Shown here piece by piece: positions 1-9,727 of a stretch of DNA of 34,023 nucleotides. Origin of the DNA: Streptomyces sioyaensis. Lineage in GTDB: Bacteria; Actinomycetota; Actinomycetes; Streptomycetales; Streptomycetaceae. Position 1 is the stretch's first letter. The number at the start of each line of letters is the position of its first letter. The notes under the pieces are model-generated. The model saw only the letters and a program-made list of their open reading frames with translations, was not told where the DNA came from and ran no database searches. The stretch lies in assembly GCF_004122735.1 (NCBI RefSeq), contig NZ_SDIF01000070.1, positions 1-34,023 on the forward strand. The letters are read 5' to 3'. A program made the position numbers and the translations under genes.

Positions 1-20
1 CCCTCCCAGCTCGCGCCCCG

Positions 21-73
21 CCCACCTCACACCCTCCCGCCCACCTCACACCCTCCCGGCCCACACCCTCCCC
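21..73. repeat. 19-bp tandem repeat upstream of SDR gene
   Basis: Two exact copies of a 19-base C-rich unit (21-39 and 40-58) are followed by a shortened copy (60-73). The unit reads CCCACCTCACACCCTCCCG. It lies in the non-coding stretch before the first gene. I see no binding-site symmetry in it, and replication slippage is the simplest explanation. Confidence 0.75.
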
Positions 74-110
74 GCTCGCGACACCAGGCCCCGACCGACC
101 GCCCAGCCCC

Positions 111-124
111 TAGGCTGACCGCCA
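111..124 (+). promoter_or_regulatory. possible -10 box for a leaderless SDR transcript
   Basis: TAGGCT at 111-116 resembles a Streptomyces -10 element and ends seven bases before the ATG at 124. No Shine-Dalgarno sequence precedes that ATG, so transcription may start at or next to it and give a leaderless mRNA. No convincing -35 box is visible, so this is tentative. Confidence 0.3.
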
Positions 125-915
125 TGGACCTACAGCTGGCAGGACAGGGCGCGCTGGTGACGGGCAGCAGTTCGGGGATCGGCGCGACGATCGCCGAGAC
201 GCTGGCGGACGAGGGGTGCAACGTCCTCGTGCACGGGCGCAGCGCGGGGGCCGCGGCGGCGGTCGCCGAGCGGGTCGCGGCCCGCGGTGTACGGGCCGAG
301 GTGGTGCTCGGCGATCTGACGGAACCGGGCGTCGCCGAGCAGGTCGCCCTCACCGCACGGGACTTCGGCGCCCACATCCTCGTCAACAACGCCGGTCCGT
401 TCGCCGAACACGACTGGGACAGCTCCCAGCCGTCCGACTGGCGGGCCGCCTTCGAGGGGAACGTGCTGCCGACGGTACGGGTCAGCCAGACGCTGCTGCC
501 CTCGCTGCGCGCCCACGGCTGGGGCCGGGTGATCACCATCGGCAGCCGTGCCGTGCGGACACCGCTGCCCAACATGGTGACGTACTCCGCTGCCAAGGCC
601 GCCGTGGTGAACATGACCACCAGCCTGGCCCGCCATCTCGCCGGTACCGGCGTCACCGCGAACTGTGTGAGTCCTGGGGTGATCGTCACCCCCTCCATGT
701 ACCGGATGTTCGAGGAGCGCGCGGCGGCCGGCGGGAACGAGGGGGCCGGCCGGGACGAGGCGGACATCGTCGCGGAGTATGCGCCGAACCCGAGCGGGCG
801 GCTGGGCCGTCCGCAGGACATCGCGGCCGCGGTCGCCTACCTTGCGAGCCCGCTCGCCGATTACGTCAACGGGATCGAACTACGGGTGGACGGGGGAATC
901 ACCGGAACGCCGTAG
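124..915 (+). CDS. SDR family NAD(P)-dependent oxidoreductase
   Basis: This is a 263-residue classical short-chain dehydrogenase/reductase, a cytosolic Rossmann-fold enzyme that oxidises or reduces an alcohol/ketone with NAD(P). The cofactor-binding TGSSSGIG is at residues 13-20 and NNAG at 88-91. The catalytic Asn-Ser-Tyr-Lys tetrad is N113, S141, Y154 and K158, with YSAAK intact, and the protein ends with a VDGG motif typical of the family. An Arg at position 39 (HGRS) after the second strand suggests NADP(H) preference, which is inference. The substrate cannot be told; the family includes 3-oxoacyl-ACP reductases and many secondary-metabolism enzymes. The gene is monocistronic: the next gene is convergent and a hairpin follows the stop. 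The ATG at 124 fits the domain start but lacks a ribosome binding site. The stop codon lies inside a 22-bp tandem duplication. Confidence 0.93.
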   Translation: MDLQLAGQGALVTGSSSGIGATIAETLADEGCNVLVHGRSAGAAAAVAERVAARGVRAEVVLGDLTEPGVAEQVALTARDFGAHILVNNAGPFAEHDWDSSQPSDWRAAFEGNVLPTVRVSQTLLPSLRAHGWGRVITIGSRAVRTPLPNMVTYSAAKAAVVNMTTSLARHLAGTGVTANCVSPGVIVTPSMYRMFEERAAAGGNEGAGRDEADIVAEYAPNPSGRLGRPQDIAAAVAYLASPLADYVNGIELRVDGGITGTP

Positions 916-947
916 ACGTCGCCGGGGAACGCCGTAGGCATCGCCGT
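904..947. repeat. 22-bp tandem duplication containing the SDR stop codon
   Basis: Units at 904-925 and 926-947 match at 19 of 22 bases. The first unit contains the last codons and TAG stop of the SDR gene, and the second repeats GGAACGCCGTAG. The unit is not a multiple of three, so it is not a protein repeat. The second copy also supplies the left arm of the hairpin at 921-955. Confidence 0.8.
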
Positions 948-955
948 TCCCCGGC
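921..955 (+). terminator. hairpin terminator after the SDR gene
   Basis: A perfect 11-bp inverted repeat (GCCGGGGAACG at 921-931 and its complement at 945-955) encloses a 13-base loop and starts five bases after the SDR stop. No T-run follows, which is common for Streptomyces terminators. It sits between convergent genes and may act in both directions. Confidence 0.6.
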
Positions 956-1027
956 TCGCCCCCCTGAGGCTCGCCCCGCTCCCCGGCCCGCCCTCCGCTT
1001 CGCATCCGTTCCGCCCCCGTCGGCCGG

Positions 1028-2278
1028 TCAGGACACCGGCCGCGAATCCGCCCACATGCTCTCGAATTCCTCCCGGTAGGTCTCGAAGAGGCCATGGTCG
1101 CCGTCGCGGCCGTCCCGGGCGTCCTGGCGGACGATCTCGCGGCCGCCGCCGCGCAGGACGAGGACGGGCGACTCCATCCCGCGGCTCTTGCGGAGGTAGG
1201 GCTGGACGACGGCCACACCGTCCGGCCCGTCACCGTCGACCAGGTAGGCGGTGAAGCGCGGGGTCTCGTCGAAGACCTGGATCTCGAAAGCACCGGGGTC
1301 GCGCAGCCGGGCGCGCACCCTGCGCATATGGAGGATGTTCATCTCGATGGAGCGGCTCATCTCGCCCTTCTTGAGGCCGATTTCGCGCTCCCGGCGGCGG
1401 ACCGCACTGCTGGCCGGGTTGAGGAACAGCAGGCGGACCCGGCAGCCGGATTCGGCGAGCCGGACCAGCCGGCGGCCCGAGTAGTTCTGGACCAGGAGGT
1501 TCAGCCCTATGCCCACGGCGTCGAGCCGGCGGGCGCCGCCGAAGAGGTCCTCGGCCGGCAGCTGGCGCTGCAGGCGCACCCGGTCGGAGTGCACCCCGAT
1601 GACATCGGCATAGCGGTCACCGACCAGGTCCTCCACCGCGTCGATCGGCAGCCGCCCGGAGATGCGGCTGCCGACACCGGAGCCGAGTATGTCCAGGAGG
1701 CGGGCGGAGGCGCGCTCGGCCTGGGCGAGCACCGTCTCGGACAGCGCGCGGTTGCGGGAGACGATGTTGCGCGCGACCTCCAGTTCGTCGAGGGCCAGCT
1801 CCACGTCGCGGCGGTCGTCGAAGTACGGCGCGAAGCAGGGCCAGTGCTGGACCATCAGTTCGCGGAGTTGCGGAAGGGTCAGAAAGCTGACGATGTTGTC
1901 GTCGGCGGGGTCGAGGAGGTAGCCCTTGCGGCGGCTGACCTCGCGCACGGCGACCGCGCGCTGCACCCACTCCTGTCCGGCCGGTCCGGCCGCGGCGATC
2001 ACCCATTCGTCGCCGTGCACCGGCTCGTAGATGGGCCGCAGCACCGCCGCGACGACGGCCCGCAGCCGTTGCTCGACGAGATTCAGCCAGATGTAGGCGC
2101 GCCCGGCCCGGCGGGCCCTGGTGCGCACCTCGCTCCAGGCGTCGGCGCCCCAGTCCAGCTCCGCCCCGATCTCCAGCGGTCGCGCCAGGGACACCGCGCC
2201 GGGCGGTGCGTCGACGGAGCCGCCCTCATGGCCCTCATGACTCTCGTCACCAGGGGGCAACTCCAGCCCGCCGCTCAC
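1028..2278 (-). CDS. SAV2148-type HEPN domain protein
   Basis: This 416-residue cytosolic protein belongs to a family I recognise from Streptomyces as SAV2148-type HEPN proteins; its biochemical role is unknown to me. The N-terminal half (about 60-185) resembles a Swt1-type HEPN domain: a helical LNLVEQRLR segment near 66-73, then LPQLRELMVQHW, then the ARNIVSRNRALS segment at 169-180. HEPN nucleases usually carry R-N-x-x-x-H there, but this protein has R170-N-I-V-S-R175, so the catalytic His is replaced by Arg. The C-terminal half (about 250-380) contains LLFLNPASSAVRRRE and resembles the DUF5919/PLD-like fold seen in some regulators; that is inference. The GTG at 2278 is chosen because SGGLELPPGD is the start I recall for homologues and a GGAAGG lies upstream. 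A TTG at 2308 is the alternative. It is co-directional with the amine oxidase genes but separated by a hairpin. Confidence 0.85.
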   Translation of the reverse strand: MSGGLELPPGDESHEGHEGGSVDAPPGAVSLARPLEIGAELDWGADAWSEVRTRARRAGRAYIWLNLVEQRLRAVVAAVLRPIYEPVHGDEWVIAAAGPAGQEWVQRAVAVREVSRRKGYLLDPADDNIVSFLTLPQLRELMVQHWPCFAPYFDDRRDVELALDELEVARNIVSRNRALSETVLAQAERASARLLDILGSGVGSRISGRLPIDAVEDLVGDRYADVIGVHSDRVRLQRQLPAEDLFGGARRLDAVGIGLNLLVQNYSGRRLVRLAESGCRVRLLFLNPASSAVRRREREIGLKKGEMSRSIEMNILHMRRVRARLRDPGAFEIQVFDETPRFTAYLVDGDGPDGVAVVQPYLRKSRGMESPVLVLRGGGREIVRQDARDGRDGDHGLFETYREEFESMWADSRPVS

Positions 2279-2351
2279 CTGCCACCGCCTTCCGAACCCC
2301 CGTGCCAACGATCAAGGCAGACTACTGCGGTGCGGGAGGCGGTGCAGCAGG

Positions 2352-2382
2352 ATGAGGGGAGTCGGTCAGCAACTCCCCTTAT
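2352..2382 (-). terminator. hairpin at the end of the amine oxidase operon
   Basis: AGGGGAGT (2355-2362) and ACTCCCCT (2372-2379) form a perfect 8-bp stem around a 9-base loop. With one G-U pair the stem extends to 11 bp (2352-2362 with 2372-2382), and it overlaps the TAA stop of the catalytic-domain gene. It probably ends the minus-strand operon and insulates the gene at 1028-2278. Confidence 0.55.
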
Positions 2383-3710
2383 CCATAGTGCCCGTTGTGC
2401 CCGGACAACGCGGGCGGAGTGAGCGGATTCATAGCGGTGACGTCGCGGGGCACCAGCTGGAAGCCCTGCCAGTGCACGGGCATCGGCTCCTGGTCCTCGT
2501 CCCTGGCGATGTGGTGGAACCCGATGTTGACCCACGCGATGGGGTGTTTCAGCGGCTGGCCGTTGACCCAGGTGTCGACGCTCCGGCCGGCCCGCTCCCC
2601 ACAATTGGCCAGGTTGTTGCTGGCGAACTGCTCACATGCCTTGTAGTCGGTGACATAGAGGTCGTGGGTGGTGTAGCTGCGGCCGGTGTATTTGCTGGAG
2701 CGGCCCGGGACGATCTCGTACGAGCGCGGATGGCCGTCCTTGTTCTTGCCGGTGTCGCTCACCACGCGCCACCACCGCAGCGGCCCGTAGTCGCCGGCCA
2801 GCTCCTTGGTGACGGGGGTGCGGGTGGTGCGGATGGTGGGCGTGCGACCGCCGGACCGGGTCGTGAGGGCGGAGTCGAACTGCTCGACCTTGTTGGTGGA
2901 GGAACCGTCCAGACCGAAGTTCAGCCGCCAGAAGACGTTGTGGCTGTGGCTGGTGGCGTAGTCCTTGGCGCCCTTGCCGATCGGCATGCCGCGGCCGTCG
3001 CCGGCGTCGTAGTCGCCGGGAGAGACGGTGCCGGTGGCGCCGACCTGCATGGTCATCGTGCCGTCACCGGAGAATCGCCACTCGCTGATGTACTCGTACC
3101 AGCCGACCTTGTTGACCGTGTAGACCAGCAGGTCCTTGCCCTGGAGCTGGTAGGTCCGGGCGTTCTCGCCGGGGTAGGGGCCCTTGCGGTAGGCGTGGCC
3201 GCGGGAGCGCGTGGTGGCGCACAGACCGCTGACGTCGGGGTGTGCGGGGTCATAGGCGCCGGGCACCCGGACGGTCTTGATCGTGCCGCCGGGGCACTCG
3301 GCGGGATCGAGCTTCTGCAGCCCCTGTGCGAAGCCCTGGCCGGTGAGGTCGTCGTACTCGTTGGTGCCGTCGTCGTAGGGGACGTGGATCTGGGCGAGCT
3401 TGGCGGTGGTGAGCACCTTGATCGGGGCGCGTTCGCCCTTGGGCTGGTAGGAGATGTCGTCCAGGACGAGGCCGGCGTTGCTCTCGTAGTGCCAGCACAT
3501 GCGCCAGACGGTGCCGCCGTCGAGCGTCTGGGTGAGGCGGTAGGCGGCGCTGCACCGGGGAGCGGGTGCGGCGGGAGCCGTGGGGGCGGCCTGGGCGGCC
3601 GGTCCGGTCAGCAGGGCTGTCGCAGCGAACAGCAGCGGGACCGCGGCGAGTGCCGTGGCGCGGCGGCGCGTGCCGCGGGAGCGGGCACCGGTGGGACGGC
3701 TTTCGGGCAT
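2379..3710 (-). CDS. secreted copper amine oxidase catalytic-domain protein
   Basis: This 443-residue exported protein corresponds to only the C-terminal catalytic domain of copper amine oxidases, which normally are 640-760 residues long. Residues 1-41 form a signal peptide with an Arg-rich n-region and an AQA cleavage site. The family's functional residues can be placed with the spacing of the Arthrobacter globiformis enzyme. The TPQ precursor tyrosine is Y205 in GWYEY, the copper ligands are H255 and H257 in SHSH with a third at H399/H400, and the catalytic Asp is D120/D121 after gate-like Y119. GDGTMTMQVGATG after Y205 and the C-terminal EPMPVHWQGFQLVPRD are also family signatures. The usual Asn before the TPQ tyrosine is Trp (W204). 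Six cysteines outside the signal peptide suggest disulfides. AGGAG lies eight bases before the ATG. The gene follows a protein resembling the missing N-terminal domains by 44 bases, so the two may form a split enzyme that deaminates amines outside the cell. Activity is unproven. Confidence 0.8.
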   Translation of the reverse strand: MPESRPTGARSRGTRRRATALAAVPLLFAATALLTGPAAQAAPTAPAAPAPRCSAAYRLTQTLDGGTVWRMCWHYESNAGLVLDDISYQPKGERAPIKVLTTAKLAQIHVPYDDGTNEYDDLTGQGFAQGLQKLDPAECPGGTIKTVRVPGAYDPAHPDVSGLCATTRSRGHAYRKGPYPGENARTYQLQGKDLLVYTVNKVGWYEYISEWRFSGDGTMTMQVGATGTVSPGDYDAGDGRGMPIGKGAKDYATSHSHNVFWRLNFGLDGSSTNKVEQFDSALTTRSGGRTPTIRTTRTPVTKELAGDYGPLRWWRVVSDTGKNKDGHPRSYEIVPGRSSKYTGRSYTTHDLYVTDYKACEQFASNNLANCGERAGRSVDTWVNGQPLKHPIAWVNIGFHHIARDEDQEPMPVHWQGFQLVPRDVTAMNPLTPPALSGHNGHYG

Positions 3711-3754
3711 GACGAAGGCTCCTGTGCGAAGGAGTGACGGTGGGGAGGGCGCGG

Positions 3755-4570
3755 TCAGCCCAGGCGGGCGACGGTGCGGGCGCTGAGGTCGATGACGAAG
3801 CGGCGGGTGTCGATCCACCGGCCGTTCTTGATCTTGGTGAAGAGGCGGACGCAGCGGTGTTTTCCGCACTCGCCCAGGGCGCCGGGCGCCGCGCCCTCCG
3901 CCCGGCCGCGGTAGACGAAGCCGGTGACGGAGAGCGGGTCCGGGCCGGTGAGGTCGTGCCCGGTGGCGTCGCGGTAGTCCTGGCGCAGTCCGGCGCCCAG
4001 CGGGGCGGCGATCAGCAGCCGGGCCGCCTCGACGGCCTCGTCGTGGCCGGGCGGCGGCTGGACGCCGTGCTGGGTGTCGGCCGACTCCACCGTCAAGGTC
4101 GTGAGATTGACGGTCCGGGTGAGGTAGCTGTCGCTCCGGTAGTCGTAGAACGAGACCCTTGCCCGGCGCGGCGGGTCGGCGAGCTGGGCCTCCGCGGGGG
4201 TGAGTTCGACCAGGTCGGTGGTGAGCCGCTCGGGCCCCGGCCGCCCGGTGACGTCCGCGGCGGCGCCCCGCAGGGTGCGCGGCAGCGCCAGGTCCTGGGC
4301 GCGCCGGAGTTCGTCGTCGGTGAGCGGGTCCCGTCCCGTCCCGCGCTCCCCTTGGGCGGCGGCCTTTTCGACGACGCCGGGCGGCGGCGGTCCCCCGTCG
4401 CGTCCCGGCGCGGGGGCGCCGAGCGCGGCGGGGCGGCCGGCGCTCCCCCTGCCGTCGGCGGCGCCGGCGTCGGACGGCAAGGTGATCGCGGCCATGGCGG
4501 CGGTACCCGTGAGGGCGAGGGCGGCGCCCGCGACGATCTTGCCGAGGTGGCGGTGCATCAGGTGGTGCAC
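3755..4570 (-). CDS. exported copper amine oxidase N-terminal-domain-like protein
   Basis: This 271-residue protein begins with a hydrophobic signal sequence or anchor (about 11-30) followed by a Gly/Pro/Ala-rich linker to about 75. Residues 81-220 resemble the non-catalytic N2/N3 domains of copper amine oxidases: DPLTDDELRRA near 81-91, the strand pair FYDYRSDSYLTRTVNLTTLT, and HGVQPPPGHDEAVEA at 168-182, which matches the family's P-G-V-Q-P-P-x-x-x-x-E-x-x-E-A pattern. No TPQ or copper-binding motif is present. The tail has two cysteines (CGKHRC) that may pair. The GTG at 4570 is preferred because AGGGGGG ends about five bases before it; the ATG at 4558 is too far away. It is the first gene of an operon with the catalytic-domain gene, and two palindromes sit just upstream. 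Pairing the two products as one enzyme is inference. Confidence 0.7.
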   Translation of the reverse strand: MHHLMHRHLGKIVAGAALALTGTAAMAAITLPSDAGAADGRGSAGRPAALGAPAPGRDGGPPPPGVVEKAAAQGERGTGRDPLTDDELRRAQDLALPRTLRGAAADVTGRPGPERLTTDLVELTPAEAQLADPPRRARVSFYDYRSDSYLTRTVNLTTLTVESADTQHGVQPPPGHDEAVEAARLLIAAPLGAGLRQDYRDATGHDLTGPDPLSVTGFVYRGRAEGAAPGALGECGKHRCVRLFTKIKNGRWIDTRRFVIDLSARTVARLG

Positions 4571-4583
4571 TGTTCCCCCCTGC

Positions 4584-4608
4584 TGTCACGTTCCGTGACA
4601 TGCATGTC
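4584..4608 (-). promoter_or_regulatory. overlapping palindromes upstream of the amine oxidase operon
   Basis: TGTCACGTTCCGTGACA (4584-4600) is a perfect 7-bp inverted repeat with a 3-base centre. It overlaps a second perfect 12-bp palindrome, GACATGCATGTC (4597-4608). They lie 14 to 38 bases upstream of the GTG start, just before its ribosome binding site. This is where a dimeric repressor would block transcription or where an mRNA hairpin could form. The cognate regulator is unknown. Confidence 0.5.
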
Positions 4609-4811
4609 GGTCCCCCCGTGGGTCCTCCAGTAGGACGACTGATAGGACGATCCGACATCGCGACGGGTTGCCCACCATTCAGCGGAGATCTCGCGAAAAG
4701 CCCTCTGTGTACGACAAGTTGCGAAAAGTTGAGGAAGGATTTCGTCTTGTTCCGCTGAGGTGTGCCGTGGAGTCGCCGCAGCGCCCGCCGAGAAAGTGGA
4801 AGAGTCTACCC
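4609..4811 (+). promoter_or_regulatory. divergent promoter region of amine oxidase operon and glgX
   Basis: This intergenic stretch has direct repeats of GCGAAAAG at 4693-4700 and 4721-4728, 28 bases apart. It also has a small inverted repeat GTCCT-N5-AGGAC at 4622-4636 and a doubled TAGGACGA. The A-rich GCGAAAAG boxes stand out from the background composition and are candidate binding sites for a regulator of glgX. I cannot assign clear -35/-10 boxes. Confidence 0.3.
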
Positions 4812-7022
<2,211 letters not shown>

Positions 7023-7143
7023 GGGCTGTCCGGGGGCGCGCCCGGCGCCGCGCGTGCGCCACGGCGCCGCCCCGCCGGGCCGCCCGACACCAATGCCGGA
7101 AGCAGATGACACAACGAGCCGTCAGCGGGGTACGGGTGTTCCC

Positions 7144-9597
7144 ATGAGGCAGCCATCGAGTCCGTCGCCGACCGCCACCTACCGGCTGCAGCTCCAGCCG
7201 GACTTCCCGTTCGCCGCCGCGGAGCGGACGGTCCCGTATCTGGCCGCACTCGGCGTCTCCCACCTGCACCTCTCACCGGTGCTGGAGGCGGTGCCGGGCT
7301 CCACGCACGGCTACGACGTGGTCGATCACGCGACGGTACGGGCCGAGCTGGGCGGTGAGGCGGGGCTGCGGGCACTGGCGGCGACGGCCCGGTCGCACGG
7401 CCTCGGGCTGGTGGTCGACCTGGTGCCGAACCACATGGCCGTGCCGGAGCCGGTGTCGCTGAACGGGCCGCTGTGGCAGGTGCTGCGCGACGGCCCGGCG
7501 TCCCCGTACGCGCGGTGGTTCGACATCGACTGGGACGCACACGGCGGCCGGGTGCTGCTGCCGCTGCTCGGCGGCCGGCTCGGCGACGAGATCCGGCACC
7601 TCCGCGTCGACGGCGAGGTGCTGCGCTATCACGGGCACGCCTTCCCGCTGCGCCCCGGTACGGAGGGGCTGCCGCCGGCCCGCCTCCTGGACGCCCAGTG
7701 GTACCGCCTCGCCTGGTGGCGGCTGGCCCGCAGCGAGCTGAACTACCGCCGGTTCTTCAGCATTTCGGAGCTGATCGGGGTCCGTGTCGAGGACCCGGAG
7801 GTCTTCGAGGCCACCCATGGCACGATGCTGCGACTGCTGAGCGAGGGCGTCATCGACGGGCTGCGCGTCGACCACCCGGACGGGCTGGTGGACCCCGGCG
7901 GCTATCTGGCCCGGCTGGACGAGCGGACCGGCGGCCGCTGGACGGTGGTGGAGAAGGTCCTCACCGGCGACGAGCAGCTGCCGGCGGGCTGGGCCTGCGC
8001 GGGCACCACGGGCTATGACGCCCTGCGGCACATCGACGGGCTGTTCGTCTGCCCGCAGGGCTCGGGGCGGCTGTTCTCCCACTACCGGGACTTCGTCACC
8101 CCGCTGGCCGACGAGGGCGGCGACTGGGAGGAGACGGTGCGCCGGGCCGCGTACGAGGTCGTCACCCACGAGCTGTCCGCGGAGGTCGAGCGGCTGGTGC
8201 GCACCGCGGGCCGGATCAGCGCGCGCCGCCCCGAGCCGGGCGACCACGCACCGTGGGCGCTGCGGCACGCGCTGCGGGAACTGCTGGTGCGGGTGCCGGT
8301 CTACCGTCCCTACGCCGCCGAGCCGGAGCAGGCCGCGCACAACGAGGCGTTGCTGGGCCCGGCGGCCGCGGGGGCGCGCACCGCCTTCCGGGTGCCCGAG
8401 GAGGCCCGGGCGGTGGACCTGATCCACGAGCTGGCCCTCGGCCGGCTCACCGACGGCCCGGACGACGCCACCGCGGACTGCGCCGATTTCACCGCCCGGT
8501 TCGCCCAGACCGCCTCCGCACTGCACGCCAAATCCGTGGAGGACACCGCCTTCTACCGCTACCCGGTGCTGCTGTCGGCCTGCGAGGTCGGCGGCGCCCC
8601 CGGCGACCCGGCGCTCACCCCCGCGACGTTCCATGCGTACTGCGCACGGATGCAGCGGGACCGGCCCGCGGCCGGCACGGTGCTCTCCACGCACGACACC
8701 AAACGCAGCGCCGATGTACGGGCGCGGATCGCGGTGCTGTCGGAGTGCCCGGACCGGTGGCGGGACGTGCTGGGCGCGCTGCCCGGGGCGGTCTGCGAGG
8801 CCGGGGGCGACCTGGTGGGCGGTGCCGGTCCGCGGGATCCGATGGTGTCGTGGCTGGCCTGGCAGACCGCGTTCGGCCTCGGGAGACCGGCCGACGGCCC
8901 GGCGGCGGACCGGGTGGTGCCCGCGGTCCTCAAGTCGGTGCGGGAGGCCGGGCTGCGCACCTCGTGGACGGATCCGGACGCGGCCTACGAGGAGGCCGTC
9001 GAGGAGTTCGTCCGCAGCGGCCCCTGCGGTTCCGCGGCCGCCCCGCTCGCCGCGCTGGCGGCGGAGCTCGCGCCGTTCATCCGGGCGAATGTGCTGGGTG
9101 CGGCGCTGCTGCAGCTGACCATGCCGGGCGTGCCCGACCTCTACCAGGGCACCGAACTCGTCCATCCGACGCTGGTCGACCCGGACAACCGGCGCCCGGC
9201 CCGGTGTGACCCGGAGCTGCTCGACGCGCTGGACGGCGGGGCCGCACCGCGCGATCTGTCCGCCGAGAAGCTCCGGCTGACCGCCGCGGCCCTGCGCCTG
9301 CGGCGGGACCGGCCGCAGTGGTTCGGCGCCGCGGCGTCGTACGACCCGGTGTACGCGGAGGGGCCGGCGGCCGAGCACTGTGTGGCGTTCTGCCGCAGCC
9401 GGCGGGTGCTGACGGTGGTGACCCGGCTGTCGCTGCGACTGGTGGAGACCGGCGGCTGGTGGGACACCCTGCTGCGGCTCCCGCCCGGCGGCCCCTGGCG
9501 CGAGCAGCTGACCGGACGCACACTGCCGCAGGGCTCGGTGGTGGGACTGAACGAGCTGCTGGACGAGTCACCGGTGGCGCTGTTCGTGCGGGAGTGA
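7144..9597 (+). CDS. treY: maltooligosyl trehalose synthase TreY
   Basis: This 817-residue GH13 enzyme converts the reducing-end alpha-1,4 bond of maltooligosaccharides into the alpha,alpha-1,1 bond of trehalose, leaving it attached to the chain for TreZ. The N-terminus TATYRLQLQPDF is diagnostic, as is SPVLEAVPGSTHGYDV. Catalytic residues are nucleophile D243 in GLRVDHPDGL, E270 in VVEKVL and D518 in STHDTKRSADVR. The C-terminus carries PDLYQGTE and VDPDNRRP. The ATG at 7144 places the conserved TYRLQL near the N-terminus. No strong ribosome binding site precedes it, and an ATG at 7093 would add 17 unconserved residues. It lies between glgX and the ribosomal protection gene on the same strand. 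Length agrees with the family. Confidence 0.95.
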   Translation: MRQPSSPSPTATYRLQLQPDFPFAAAERTVPYLAALGVSHLHLSPVLEAVPGSTHGYDVVDHATVRAELGGEAGLRALAATARSHGLGLVVDLVPNHMAVPEPVSLNGPLWQVLRDGPASPYARWFDIDWDAHGGRVLLPLLGGRLGDEIRHLRVDGEVLRYHGHAFPLRPGTEGLPPARLLDAQWYRLAWWRLARSELNYRRFFSISELIGVRVEDPEVFEATHGTMLRLLSEGVIDGLRVDHPDGLVDPGGYLARLDERTGGRWTVVEKVLTGDEQLPAGWACAGTTGYDALRHIDGLFVCPQGSGRLFSHYRDFVTPLADEGGDWEETVRRAAYEVVTHELSAEVERLVRTAGRISARRPEPGDHAPWALRHALRELLVRVPVYRPYAAEPEQAAHNEALLGPAAAGARTAFRVPEEARAVDLIHELALGRLTDGPDDATADCADFTARFAQTASALHAKSVEDTAFYRYPVLLSACEVGGAPGDPALTPATFHAYCARMQRDRPAAGTVLSTHDTKRSADVRARIAVLSECPDRWRDVLGALPGAVCEAGGDLVGGAGPRDPMVSWLAWQTAFGLGRPADGPAADRVVPAVLKSVREAGLRTSWTDPDAAYEEAVEEFVRSGPCGSAAAPLAALAAELAPFIRANVLGAALLQLTMPGVPDLYQGTELVHPTLVDPDNRRPARCDPELLDALDGGAAPRDLSAEKLRLTAAALRLRRDRPQWFGAAASYDPVYAEGPAAEHCVAFCRSRRVLTVVTRLSLRLVETGGWWDTLLRLPPGGPWREQLTGRTLPQGSVVGLNELLDESPVALFVRE

Positions 9598-9727
9598 CGC
9601 CTCGTCAGATGGGGCCTCGGGGGCATGGCCGCCCTGTGCCCCGCCGCCGGGAAATCCGGTTGCGGGCTGCCGCACGGCTGGCAGCATGGCCCCGTACGAC
9701 CGAATTTCCCTGAGCAAGGAGCACGGA

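Noticed and set aside
2379..4658. A single 759-residue minus-strand reading frame covering both amine oxidase parts
   Set aside because: The first half runs out of frame through the N-terminal-domain gene and is Arg/Pro-rich shadow sequence. The real second gene starts at 3710 with its own ribosome binding site and signal peptide.
7093..7143. ATG at 7093 as the treY start
   Set aside because: It adds 17 polar residues absent from the family's N-terminus, and its upstream sequence is no better as a ribosome binding site.
9620..9642. GGGGCA/TGCCCC inverted repeat after treY as a terminator
   Set aside because: The stem is only 6 bp with an 11-base loop and no T-run, which is common by chance at this base composition.
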